From NCBI GenBank assembly GCA_944380315.1, contig CALWHG010000009.1, forward strand, positions 1-57,478: a DNA stretch of 57,478 bases, in the 5' to 3' direction. The translations under genes were made by a program, and so were the position numbers. The first letter of the stretch is position 1, and each line of letters starts with the position of its first letter. The notes beneath the pieces were generated by a model. That model was not told the origin of the DNA, searched no databases, and saw only the letters and a program-made list of their open reading frames with translations. Below, piece after piece: positions 24,540 through 32,332 of this stretch. The DNA is from an uncultured Lachnospiraceae bacterium (lineage in GTDB: Bacteria > Bacillota > Clostridia > Lachnospirales > Lachnospiraceae).

Positions 24540-24554
24540 TTAAGGAGATTTAAG
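24540..24554. promoter_or_regulatory. Direct repeat TTAAG-N5-TTAAG upstream of MacAB promoter
   Basis: On the plus strand TTAAG at 24540-24544 and again at 24550-24554, ten bases start to start, 7 bp upstream of the -35 box. Half-sites spaced by one helical turn are the usual target of OmpR-family response-regulator dimers. Binding protein unknown. Confidence 0.5.
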
Positions 24555-24565
24555 CTAAAAATAAG

Positions 24566-24639
24566 AAGACCCGCTATATACCTTAGGGCCCTTTGCCTCT
24601 TTGAGGCGGCAGACACCCATAAGGTATATAGCGGGTCTT
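24566..24639 (+). repeat. Palindromic repeat element, copy D
   Basis: Arms AAGACCCGCTATATACCTTA (24566-24585) and its perfect complement (24620-24639) enclose the same 32-bp core as copies A-C (24586-24617), here with loop TTT instead of TGC between GCCTC and GAGGC. Lies between the 5'-nucleotidase stop and the MacAB promoter; the T-rich minus-strand flank makes a terminator role possible. Confidence 0.9.
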
Positions 24640-24663
24640 ATATGATTATGAAAGAATGTTTTG

Positions 24664-26487
24664 TTACTTTATCGTTATCCTTCCCTGTCCGTGAGGATCT
24701 GCATACTCTGCTCCTACGGATCCGCCAAGGTTCTCATTTATGTAAGCTGAGAGTGCGTCAACGTCCGTGGACACCTCATCTCTGATGATGTTGCTGCCCA
24801 TGAACATGTTCATGCCGTCTCCGCCATCCTTAAGGAGATAGTTGTGAGAAGCCAGTGTATAGGTCTTGTTCACATCAAGAGGCTCTCCGCCTACCATGAT
24901 GTCGTTGACTCTGTAGGCTCCGGTGACTCCGGTGAAGTTGCCCTGGGCATCGGTAGTCACTGAGCTGGGTACTGAGCTGTCCACCGTATAGGTAAGACCT
25001 GAAACATGCTGGAAGCCGCCGCTCTCCTCAGGATAGTTCCTTACGCCCATCTCAAGGCAGTCCTTGATCTGCTGACCTGTTACCTCGGCCACGCATACCA
25101 TGTTGCCATAGGGGAATACACTCAGGGTATCCTTGTAGGTGATGTTTCCTGCAGCGATATCAGCCCTTATGCCTCCGCCGTTCTGCATGCCTATGTCTGC
25201 TCCGGTCTGGATCCTGTAGGCATCGGCGCAGAGGTCTCCAAGGTTGGTCTCAGCCTTCCTTACTGCCCTCTGTCCCGTAGCGGGATCAAGAGTGGTGAGA
25301 TCTACTGAGGTGTGGCCCAGCACGGTCTCGAGAGAAGCCTCATACTGGGACTCTATACCGTCTATGTATGCCTGCATATAGGCATCCACGTTCCTGCCGT
25401 CCTCTGTTACTATGCTGCCTCCGGGGATGGTCAGTACCATGCCGGGAGTGATGATGTTGGGGTCCTTGATCTGTACCCTGTTGGCATCATAGATGACATT
25501 CCAGAGCTCATAGGAGCCAAGCACCCTCTTGGCTATACGGTTGAGGCTGTCGCCCTTCTGTACCGTATATGCGCTGCCTGCATCCGCACTTGCGGGCACC
25601 TCGGTCACAAGCTCAGTCGTGATGGTGCCGTCAGTCTTTATGGTCACCTTTCCTATGGAAGCAAGCTTGGTGCCTGTCTGTATCACGGGCACTGCCTTGC
25701 CGTCCTTGTTGTTGCAGGTCTTGGTATAGGTCTCGTGGCTGTGTCCGTCTATAAATGCATCTATGCCATTTGTATTGGCTATGACTGCCTCTGAGCTCCA
25801 CTGCTGATGTACGCCCTCGGTGCCCAGATGGCCTACCACTATGACATACTCAGCTCCTGCTGCCCTGGCTGCATCGACTGCAGACTGTACTGCGGCATAG
25901 AGAGCTGCGCCTGTAGCATCCTCACAGAAGCCATATATGTAGTTTCCTGCTCCATCCTGGAAATAAGCCGGTGATGACTTCGTAAAGCTCTCAGGAGTGG
26001 TGACTCCTACCATAGCCACATCCGTATCCTCATAGGTAAACATACGATATGCGGGGAATACCAGACTGTTGGTAGCAAGGCTAGTAAAGTTACAGGAGGT
26101 ATATCCGCAGTCAAGCTCTCCTGCCAGCTCAAGGAAGCGCGCCATGCCATAGTCGAACTCGTGGTTTCCGGGTATGGCAAAGTCATAGCCCATCTCATTC
26201 ATGATGTCCACAAGGTAGCCTCCGTCCGAAAGGGTACCTATGGGAGCACCCTGTATGGAATCTCCCGCATCCACCAGCATGACATAGGGCGTCTGCTGCT
26301 TCATCTCCTTTTCATAGAGAGCCAGGCCTGCGTAGCCTATATTGTCCTCAACTCCGCAGTGTACATCGTTGGTGTTGAGGATGATGATGTCCTGAGACGC
26401 CGCAAATGCCATGAAGGCGGAGGACAGGCTCAGGGCCGCTGCAAGCATGAGCTTTGCAGCCATAGATCTCATGGGTCTCTTTAACAT
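24664..26487 (-). CDS. Secreted 5'-nucleotidase/2',3'-cyclic phosphodiesterase with internal LysM domain
   Basis: 607 residues from ATG 26487 (ribosome site GAAAGGAG). Signal peptide to about residue 29 (ending AFMAFA). Metallophosphatase domain 33-290: NTNDVHCG, DAGDSIQG, PGNHEFDYG, GHLGTEG, DGHSHE, all metal or phosphate ligands of the UshA/CpdB superfamily. A LysM peptidoglycan-binding module sits at 306-356 (YTVQKGDSLNRIA ... NIITPGMVLTIPG). The 5'-nucleotidase C-terminal substrate domain follows (375-607). LysM between the two catalytic halves would tether the enzyme to the wall. It likely strips phosphate from extracellular nucleotides. Minus-strand gene upstream of the MacAB set, with a repeat element between. 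Confidence 0.93.
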   Translation of the reverse strand: MLKRPMRSMAAKLMLAAALSLSSAFMAFAASQDIIILNTNDVHCGVEDNIGYAGLALYEKEMKQQTPYVMLVDAGDSIQGAPIGTLSDGGYLVDIMNEMGYDFAIPGNHEFDYGMARFLELAGELDCGYTSCNFTSLATNSLVFPAYRMFTYEDTDVAMVGVTTPESFTKSSPAYFQDGAGNYIYGFCEDATGAALYAAVQSAVDAARAAGAEYVIVVGHLGTEGVHQQWSSEAVIANTNGIDAFIDGHSHETYTKTCNNKDGKAVPVIQTGTKLASIGKVTIKTDGTITTELVTEVPASADAGSAYTVQKGDSLNRIAKRVLGSYELWNVIYDANRVQIKDPNIITPGMVLTIPGGSIVTEDGRNVDAYMQAYIDGIESQYEASLETVLGHTSVDLTTLDPATGQRAVRKAETNLGDLCADAYRIQTGADIGMQNGGGIRADIAAGNITYKDTLSVFPYGNMVCVAEVTGQQIKDCLEMGVRNYPEESGGFQHVSGLTYTVDSSVPSSVTTDAQGNFTGVTGAYRVNDIMVGGEPLDVNKTYTLASHNYLLKDGGDGMNMFMGSNIIRDEVSTDVDALSAYINENLGGSVGAEYADPHGQGRITIK

Positions 26488-26552
26488 CCTGATCTCCTTT
26501 CCTGGCAGAAGGCCAAAGGACATACCCTTAACAGCCTTTGCCCGATATCATG

Positions 26553-26561
26553 ATTATATCA
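26553..26561 (-). promoter_or_regulatory. Extended -10 promoter of the 5'-nucleotidase gene
   Basis: Minus strand TGATATAAT: TATAAT (26553-26558) with TG upstream; a TTGAGA lies 19 bp further up. Leader about 60 nt. Confidence 0.5.
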
Positions 26562-26656
26562 CAAAGACTTAGTGTTTTCTCAAAAATACTTGCCATTTTT
26601 CTAAATGGGGTATATCCTAAGATAACTTATAAAAATGTGTAAAGGAAGGGTAAAGG

Positions 26657-27244
26657 ATGGACAAGCATTTCTCTACCATAAGGATGACGCAGCTTGCGCT
26701 GCTCATAGCCATAGAGCTGATCATGGCAGTAACGCCGCTTGGTTATATCATGATCCCGCCCATATCAGCTACTCTCATGCATATACCGGTCATAGTAGGA
26801 GCCCTGGTCATGGGGCCCAAGGCAGGAGCCGCCCTCGGCACCGTATTTGGACTGACCTCCCTGTGGAAGGCCAGCACCCAGGCAACAAGCCCCGTAGACC
26901 TTGCCTTCAGCCCCTTTGTCAGCGGCAAGCCCATACAGAGCCTGATCATGTGCATGGGTCCCCGTATACTGCTGGGAGTCATAGCTGCGCTGCTGTTTAA
27001 GGCATTCATAAAGACCTTCCACGGTAAGGAGCGCATATCCATAGGACTTTCGGCTGTCCTTGCCACCATCTGTCACACAGTCATGGTGCTCGGGCTCCTG
27101 GCCATCTTCTTCAGCGAGTTCGGCATGGGAGTCATGACAGTGGTACTGTCACTGGTGACCGTATCCTCTGCCTGTGAGATGCTCGTGGCAGCCATCATAT
27201 CAGTGGCGGTATGCATACCCCTCAGACGCTCTCTGGGTCAGTAA
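26657..27244 (+). CDS. ECF transporter S component
   Basis: Substrate-binding membrane subunit of an energy-coupling-factor vitamin importer, 195 residues with about six helices. Hallmarks: an N-terminal LALLIAIELIMAVTPLGY helix, the loop IPPISATLMHIPVIVGALVMGPKAGAALGTVFGLTSLW typical of ECF S-units. It binds a vitamin and works with a shared EcfA-EcfA'-EcfT module, which is not in this window. The vitamin cannot be named; no riboswitch was recognised in the 133 bp upstream. Ribosome site AAGGAAGGG, and a strong terminator follows. Confidence 0.88.
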   Translation: MDKHFSTIRMTQLALLIAIELIMAVTPLGYIMIPPISATLMHIPVIVGALVMGPKAGAALGTVFGLTSLWKASTQATSPVDLAFSPFVSGKPIQSLIMCMGPRILLGVIAALLFKAFIKTFHGKERISIGLSAVLATICHTVMVLGLLAIFFSEFGMGVMTVVLSLVTVSSACEMLVAAIISVAVCIPLRRSLGQ

Positions 27245-27274
27245 AAACATTTATATATCATGCGATAAGACAGA

Positions 27275-27303
27275 CCAGGCGCGAGACAGCGCCTGGCCTT
27301 TTT
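27275..27303 (+). terminator. Intrinsic terminator after ECF S gene
   Basis: Perfect 8-bp stem CCAGGCGC (27275-27282) / GCGCCTGG (27289-27296), loop GAGACA, then CC and five T (27299-27303). Confidence 0.93.
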
Positions 27304-27382
27304 ATATCCTGTATTGCTTTTCCCGCTGTCAGTTCTTAAAATATGATCAGACACATCCATACAGAAACGGGGAGGAGCTATC

Positions 27383-28252
27383 ATGGAACTGAGAGTACTT
27401 AGATATTTTCTGGCAGTGGCCAGGGAGGAAAACATCACCCGGGCTGCACGCCTCCTTCATCTGTCTCAGCCCACCCTTTCCAGACAGCTCATGCAGCTGG
27501 AGGAGGAGCTTGGAGTCAAGCTGTTCCTCCGCACAAGGCACCATATCAGTCTCACTGAGGAGGGCTATCTGCTGAAGCGCAGGGCCGAGGAGATCATCAC
27601 ACTGGCTGACAGGACCAGCTATGAGCTCAGCCAGGACGGCCATAAGCTCTCGGGCACCATAGCCATAGGAAGCGGCGAGCTCCAGAGCTCTGCCTGGTTA
27701 TCCGGGCTGATCGCCTCCTTTCATGAGGCTCATCCCGAGGTCTCCTTCAGCATTTTCAGTGGCAGCTCCGACAGCATAAAGGAACAGATAGAAAACGGCA
27801 TACTTGATCTCGGCCTTCTGCAGGAGCCGGTGGATGTCTCAAGCTACAGCTTCCTGCGTACTCCCATATGTGAGCGCTGGGGCATACTCGCTCCTGACGG
27901 CATGTGGCCGGAGCCCGAAAAAAAGGCCCGGGCTGAGGATGTAAGCCGGCTGCCTCTCATCCTCCCCGGACGTGAGCATGTGCAGCATGAGCTGCTCAAC
28001 TGGTTCGGGGCCCATGCCGGCTCCCTCGACATCCTGGCAACAGGCAACCTTCAGTACAACCAGGCCATACTCGCAAAGGCGACAGGAGCCTGCGTGCTCA
28101 CCATAGATCTGGGCTGCCGCTATGAGGGCATGAGCTTCATACCTCTCGACCCGCCCCTGCTTTCCCGTACCCTGCTGGTATGGAAGAAGGATCAGCCAAG
28201 CTCTGCTGCCGTGTCAGCATTCCTCACTCACATAAAAAATGCATCTGAGTAA
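27383..28252 (+). CDS. LysR family transcriptional regulator
   Basis: 289 residues. Winged helix at 1-60 (LRYFLAVAREENITRAARLLHLSQPTLSRQLMQLEEELGVKLF) and an effector-binding domain of two lobes from about 90 (GTIAIGSGELQS). Ribosome site GGGGAGGAG. LysR proteins are tetrameric regulators that usually control an adjacent gene; the next gene, 124 bp downstream in the same direction, carries a 22-bp palindrome in its upstream region, so it is the most likely target. Effector unknown. Confidence 0.92.
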   Translation: MELRVLRYFLAVAREENITRAARLLHLSQPTLSRQLMQLEEELGVKLFLRTRHHISLTEEGYLLKRRAEEIITLADRTSYELSQDGHKLSGTIAIGSGELQSSAWLSGLIASFHEAHPEVSFSIFSGSSDSIKEQIENGILDLGLLQEPVDVSSYSFLRTPICERWGILAPDGMWPEPEKKARAEDVSRLPLILPGREHVQHELLNWFGAHAGSLDILATGNLQYNQAILAKATGACVLTIDLGCRYEGMSFIPLDPPLLSRTLLVWKKDQPSSAAVSAFLTHIKNASE

Positions 28253-28299
28253 TGATCCAGCATCGCATATAGGCATTGGACATAAGAGCCCTTTGGGAT

Positions 28300-28321
28300 T
28301 AATATCATTTACAGGATATTA
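28300..28321. promoter_or_regulatory. Palindromic operator candidate upstream of CMD-like gene
   Basis: TAATATC (28300-28306), eight-base spacer, GATATTA (28315-28321): perfect 7-bp arms centred about 67 bp before the ATG at 28377. Size and symmetry suit a LysR-type site; the LysR gene ends 48 bp upstream. Confidence 0.5.
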
Positions 28322-28376
28322 GATCCTCCGTACGGAGATGATCCAGACAGACAACATATAAAGGAGCAGAGATATC

Positions 28377-29075
28377 ATGATAAATTTCAGAGAGACAGAT
28401 CCGGAATTTTCAGAAAGATTTGAGCATTTCATATATGATACGGTACCCAACGAGCCCGGACAGCAGCTCGACCCGGTGACAAGGCATATGGTCATACTTG
28501 CTGCCCTCCTCGGCTGCCAGGGCACGGACATGTTCTGGGAGGTGATACCCGATGCCATCAGGGCAGGGGTGACACCGGTCATAATAAAGGAGATAGTATA
28601 TCAGGCAGTGGACTACCTTGGTATAGGCAGGGTGCTGCCCTTCCTCGACATCACGACTGAAGCCTTTGAACAGATGAACATAAAACACCCTCTTCCGGGA
28701 CAGGCTACCACTACCATGGAGGACCGTCTGGAAAAGGGCATAAAGGTACAGGCCGAAATATTTGGAGACCGTATGCTGGAGGCCTGGAAGACTGGCCACA
28801 TAAACCGCTGGCTCGCTGAAAACTGCTTCGGAGATTATTATACCAGGAGGGGCCTGGACCTTAAGCAGCGCGAGCTCATAACCTTCTGCTTCCTGGCTGC
28901 CCAGGGAGGCTGCGAGCCCCAGCTCACGAGCCATGCAAAGGGCAACATGAATCTGGGCAATGACAGAGAGCTCCTCATGAAGGTAGTCTCCCAGTGCCTG
29001 CCCTATATCGGCTACCCCCGCAGCCTCAATGCCATAAGCTGCATAGAGAAGGCGGCTGAGTTGGCCAGAAAATAA
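28377..29075 (+). CDS. Carboxymuconolactone-decarboxylase family protein (two CMD domains)
   Basis: 232 residues with two tandem CMD/AhpD-fold halves: about 20-110 (LDPVTRHMVILAALLGCQGTD ... GVTPVIIKEIVYQAVDYLGIGR) and 130-225 (LDLKQRELITFCFLAAQGGCEPQLTSHAKGNMNLG ... PYIGYPRSLNAIS). The AhpD-type Cys-x-x-Cys redox pair is not obvious, so peroxidase activity is doubtful; a gamma-carboxymuconolactone-decarboxylase-like fold of unknown reaction is the safe description. Probably controlled by the LysR protein encoded upstream. Ribosome site AAAGGAG. Confidence 0.87.
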   Translation: MINFRETDPEFSERFEHFIYDTVPNEPGQQLDPVTRHMVILAALLGCQGTDMFWEVIPDAIRAGVTPVIIKEIVYQAVDYLGIGRVLPFLDITTEAFEQMNIKHPLPGQATTTMEDRLEKGIKVQAEIFGDRMLEAWKTGHINRWLAENCFGDYYTRRGLDLKQRELITFCFLAAQGGCEPQLTSHAKGNMNLGNDRELLMKVVSQCLPYIGYPRSLNAISCIEKAAELARK

Positions 29076-29517
29076 AGCTGGGCCCGCAGCATCAAAGTAT
29101 CCTCCTAATAAAAAATGACGTTCTGCCTTTCGACAGGGCGTCACAAGCATTTGAATCCCGAACATTTATAAGCCGCATATCAGGGAGCGAACAATATTTT
29201 ATCGGGGGATCTTCCCCTTCTGCCAGAATTATATGTGGATGCGTCACTTTATGTCAACATCGATCTACAATTCTTTAAAAAGCATTTTTGCAACTTCTTA
29301 CATTTTTCTAATTTAAGATTTAAGGATTTATAATATACATGAAGTTTTATCAGACACTGCCTGTTGAATTAATTTGGTTGTCCAAATGAAGTGCCGGGTC
29401 GCAGTTCAATTTGTCAGACAATGTCTGGCATTTTCCATATTTGAAGAAACCTTTTTCAAAATCATATCCCTATCAGAATGGGTTTAATAAAGCTTGAAAA
29501 TCCCGTATAATAAGGAA

Positions 29518-29622
29518 GTACACATACAACATCGAAAGTATGTAGCAACACAAAAATCAACATCAGAAAACTAAACCTAATCAGAGGGCCAGAGAATTAT
29601 ATACTCCGGCCCTCTGATCTTT
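29518..29622 (+). ncRNA. Candidate small RNA (promoter -10 plus strong terminator)
   Basis: A perfect TATAAT (29506-29511) is followed by about 105 bp without an open frame and then a terminator: 11-bp perfect stem (29580-29590 with 29608-29618, ATCAGAGGGCC/GGCCCTCTGAT), inner GAG/CTC pairs, then CTTTT. A second hairpin ACATAC/GTATGT lies at 29522-29542. No family recognised; the -35 region is poor, so expression is uncertain. Confidence 0.35.
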
Positions 29623-29623
29623 T
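29580..29623 (+). terminator. Intrinsic terminator of candidate small RNA
   Basis: Eleven-base-pair perfect stem 29580-29590 / 29608-29618 with three further pairs inside, followed by CTTTTG. No gene ends within 500 bp on the plus strand, which is what suggests an RNA gene. Confidence 0.7.
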
Positions 29624-29693
29624 GTGGCTCTGATGGAAGTAAACTTTACTTTCACACTAATCTTATCAATAAAACGAGTACGAAGGTAAAATC

Positions 29694-29718
29694 AAAAATA
29701 GCCTATACATCCTACTTC
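29694..29718. repeat. Imperfect direct repeat, left copy (flanks DUF4143 gene)
   Basis: Shares GCCTATACAT and CCTACTTC with 31343-31368; the right copy has an added AT between them and one other substitution. Both lie just outside the DUF4143 ATPase gene. Confidence 0.6.
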
Positions 29719-29763
29719 ATTCCGGAGTGTTATGCTTATTGCATACCCAAAACGAAGTCATTT

Positions 29764-31224
29764 TTACATTTTCCCGTTTTGTTCTTCTGCTTCTGCTTTC
29801 CCTAAAATATAAAGGAAAGCAGTGGCTGGAACACGTAGAATGGGTATCATTGTTTCGTGATTGGTGACTCCAAAATCATCAAGCCGTTTTGTGACCAAAA
29901 AGGCATCTGTGACTTTGGATCTTTCATCCTGACACAGCTCGACAATGGCATCCGTTGCCGCAATGCGAGAATTGTTACGGTATTTCACTTCGCAAAGGAT
30001 CTTCTGGCGAGGCAGCTCTACTACCACATCTACCTCCTTCTGATTATCTTTTGCCTTTCTGAAATAGCCAAGGCTCGCAGGACTTCCCTGAAAAAACGAA
30101 ACCATATGCTTATAGACTGTCGTTTCCACCATTGCGCCAAGCTCCTTTTCATCGGAAAGTACATCGTCGATCATCAGCACAGCATTACGGATAGCCGCAT
30201 CTGCAATAAAAATTTTAGGTTTCCCTTTCAGAGCACCTTTACTTCCCACATCCATCGGCTTTGCCAAATAAATAAGATTGGACATTTCAAGCGCCTTTAT
30301 GTAGCTTTCAATTGTTACGATAGAGGTATTCTCCAGCTCTTTTGCTGCTGTTGTTGCATTAAAAATCTTTGTGGAGTTCATGCACAGATAGAGAAACAGC
30401 TTTTCCATCAACAATGGGCTCCGGATATTAAAGAGCGACAACACATCCCGCTTGATCACCTTATCCACCACATCTTCCCGGAGCATTCTTTGCGCGTAGG
30501 CGTCATCATCCGATAGCACCAATTCCGGAAAACCTCCAATCATAAGATATCGGTTAAAATGCTTTTGCAGCGGGGTGAATTTGTCAAATAGATCGCCAAG
30601 CTGTGCTGGATCCATATTTTTTAGCTCCGATAAGCGTAAATCATCCGGAAGGACAGGAAGGTCTAAATCAAGCAATCTGCAATATTCATAAAAAGACATA
30701 GTGGGAATTTTGAGAATGCTCCACCGTCCCGTACCACTGTCTGCGGATCCCTTTTCTAAGACAGGGCTGGCGGATCCCGTGGCAATCAGTCGAATATCTT
30801 TTCGCCTGTCATAGATCACTTTCATCCAAAGTTCCCAATTATCTGTGTATTGCACCTCGTCAAAGAATATATATCTTGTACCGGTGATGGGATACATCGA
30901 TTCATAGATAGACAGCACATTCTCCACATTGACAAGTTTCAGAATCGGATTATCAAATGTGGCATACAGGATATTTCTGGGGTTTATACCTTCGTCAATA
31001 AGATGGTCAATGATCTGATACAGGATCGTCGTCTTGCCCACACGTCTCATACCGGATAAAACAGCAAACCTGCGGATGCTCTTATGGGTGATAGTTTTCA
31101 AAGCCTCATAATAGGCCAACCTCTTTTGTGGCTTACTTTCTTCCTTGATGGCAGAAGGTGTGCGCCACCACGGGTTATACTGCCGTAATACTTTCATGAC
31201 CTGTTCATCATTTACGATCGCCAT
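29764..31224 (-). CDS. AAA ATPase with DUF4143 domain
   Basis: 486 residues from ATG 31224 (ribosome site GGAGGTG). N-terminal AAA_14-type ATPase: Walker A GMRRVGKTTI near 55-64, Walker B IFFDEVQYTDNWELW, sensor LIATGSASPVL. C-terminal DUF4143 with a nuclease-like EVDVVVELPRQKILCEVKYRNN (PD-(D/E)xK-like E..K pattern). These proteins are widespread, patchy and of unknown role. The gene is distinctly more AT-rich, uses ATT/ATC more than ATA, and is bracketed by direct repeats, which suggests acquisition by transfer. It interrupts the space behind the amino-acid ABC operon. Confidence 0.9.
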   Translation of the reverse strand: MAIVNDEQVMKVLRQYNPWWRTPSAIKEESKPQKRLAYYEALKTITHKSIRRFAVLSGMRRVGKTTILYQIIDHLIDEGINPRNILYATFDNPILKLVNVENVLSIYESMYPITGTRYIFFDEVQYTDNWELWMKVIYDRRKDIRLIATGSASPVLEKGSADSGTGRWSILKIPTMSFYEYCRLLDLDLPVLPDDLRLSELKNMDPAQLGDLFDKFTPLQKHFNRYLMIGGFPELVLSDDDAYAQRMLREDVVDKVIKRDVLSLFNIRSPLLMEKLFLYLCMNSTKIFNATTAAKELENTSIVTIESYIKALEMSNLIYLAKPMDVGSKGALKGKPKIFIADAAIRNAVLMIDDVLSDEKELGAMVETTVYKHMVSFFQGSPASLGYFRKAKDNQKEVDVVVELPRQKILCEVKYRNNSRIAATDAIVELCQDERSKVTDAFLVTKRLDDFGVTNHETMIPILRVPATAFLYILGKAEAEEQNGKM

Positions 31225-31342
31225 AATACACCTCCATAATACTATGTTCTTTAACGAAACTCTCAATTATACTATCGATTTTAGCACGGAGTTCACAAAG
31301 TATATTATAGCAACAGCAATTACCAATTGCAAATCATAATAG

Positions 31343-31368
31343 AAAATGGCCTATACATATCCTACTTC
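31343..31368. repeat. Imperfect direct repeat, right copy (flanks DUF4143 gene)
   Basis: Counterpart of 29694-29718 in the same orientation. Its CCTACTTC end contains the stop codon of the small coupled gene at 31362-31502. Confidence 0.6.
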
Positions 31369-31502
31369 CCATCGATACAGATCGACCGCTCCTCGATCTC
31401 CCTTGGTGCACAAGCCTCCCTGAAATTCACACAGGCATACACCGCCCTGAGATTCTCAGCCGTCATACGCCAAAAGGGATATTTGATGATGACCGGTGTC
31501 AT
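31362..31502 (-). CDS. Small protein coupled to amino-acid ABC operon (46 aa)
   Basis: Forty-six codons whose ATG (31500-31502) overlaps the binding-protein stop as ATGA, the same coupling used by the gene before it. The product is soluble and contains three Cys (AVYACVNFREACAP ... SICIDG), with a charged PREIEERS segment. No family recognised. Third-position GC and codon choice look like the operon, not like the AT-rich neighbour. It may be a true small gene or the first part of one cut short when the region to its right in transcription was replaced. Confidence 0.45.
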   Translation of the reverse strand: MTPVIIKYPFWRMTAENLRAVYACVNFREACAPREIEERSICIDGK

Positions 31503-32332
31503 TCTGCCTTTGATATATCCGTTCCAAAGTATTTCTCTGACAGCTCAGTAAGCTCTCCTGCCTCCGAAAGCTCGGCTATGGCCTGATCTATGGCCGCCCT
31601 CAGGCTCTCGGTCTCCTCGCCCTTCCTCATGGGTATGGCCACTTCTGTCACCTCAGGGTCCAGACAGGCTATCCTGAGGTCCGCATCAGGGTGAGCCTTC
31701 ATATAGTCATAATAGGTCACCTCTGCATTGAGGGTGGCATCTATCCTGTCGCTGAGCAGCAGCTCAAAGGTCTGATTGAGGTCATCCACTCCGGTGACCT
31801 CCGCACCATAGCTCTCTGCCTTTTCCGCATAGGTGCTGGATATGGTGTTGGCTGTATGCTTTCCTGCAAGGTCCTCCATGGTCTTGATATCCTCGTTATC
31901 TCCACGGACTATGACAGCCATACGGTTGTAGGCATAGGGGATGGAAAAATCATAGGCCTCCTGACGCTCCGGAGTCACATCCACTCCGTTTATCATGATG
32001 TCATATCTTCCTGCATCTATACCGGCCAGGAGCCCGTCCCAGGCACCCTCCACAAATACAGGCTCAACTCCGAGCTTCTCCGCTATGAGCCTTCCGACCT
32101 CCACATCGTAGCCTACCAGCTCATCCTCCTCATCATGGTAGGTCCAGGGTGCCCAGGTGCCCTCCATGGCTATGACTATCTCTCCCTTTTCCTGTATCCG
32201 TGAGAGCAGGTCACCTGAAGCAGCATTTTCCTGAACCGTATCTGACGTTTTTCCCCCTGAACAGCCCGAAAACAGCAGAGCTGATGCGGTGACTGCAATC
32301 AAGGCAAGCCTGGCTATATATGATCTTTTCAT
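31499..32332 (-). CDS. Polar amino-acid ABC transporter, substrate-binding lipoprotein
   Basis: 277 residues. Signal peptide with lipobox LFSGC (Cys24). Type-2 binding fold of the SBP_bac_3 family: [39 protein letters not shown], then a [36 protein letters not shown] segment, both hallmarks of amino-acid/opine binding. The Asp/Arg ligand residues are consistent with an amino acid but cannot select one. Overlaps the ATPase stop by four bases (ATGA, 32329-32332). Confidence 0.93.
   Translation of the reverse strand: MKRSYIARLALIAVTASALLFSGCSGGKTSDTVQENAASGDLLSRIQEKGEIVIAMEGTWAPWTYHDEEDELVGYDVEVGRLIAEKLGVEPVFVEGAWDGLLAGIDAGRYDIMINGVDVTPERQEAYDFSIPYAYNRMAVIVRGDNEDIKTMEDLAGKHTANTISSTYAEKAESYGAEVTGVDDLNQTFELLLSDRIDATLNAEVTYYDYMKAHPDADLRIACLDPEVTEVAIPMRKGEETESLRAAIDQAIAELSEAGELTELSEKYFGTDISKAE

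Larger units (their letters stand above)
29076..29763. other. Gene-free AT-rich stretch of about 690 bp
   Basis: No open frame with a ribosome site was found on either strand. Visible structures: a repeated near-palindromic motif TCAGACA-N-TGyCTG (29350-29363 and 29414-29427, 64 bp apart), a possible small-RNA unit (29506-29622), a perfect palindrome AAGTAAA-C-TTTACTT (29637-29651) and an imperfect direct repeat (29694-29718) matched at 31343. The base composition is more AT-rich than nearby genes and passes into that of the DUF4143 ATPase gene. Confidence 0.7.

Noticed and set aside
26524-26656. Vitamin riboswitch before the ECF S gene
   Set aside because: No cobalamin, thiamine, flavin or pre-queuosine-type conserved elements were found; the space is short.
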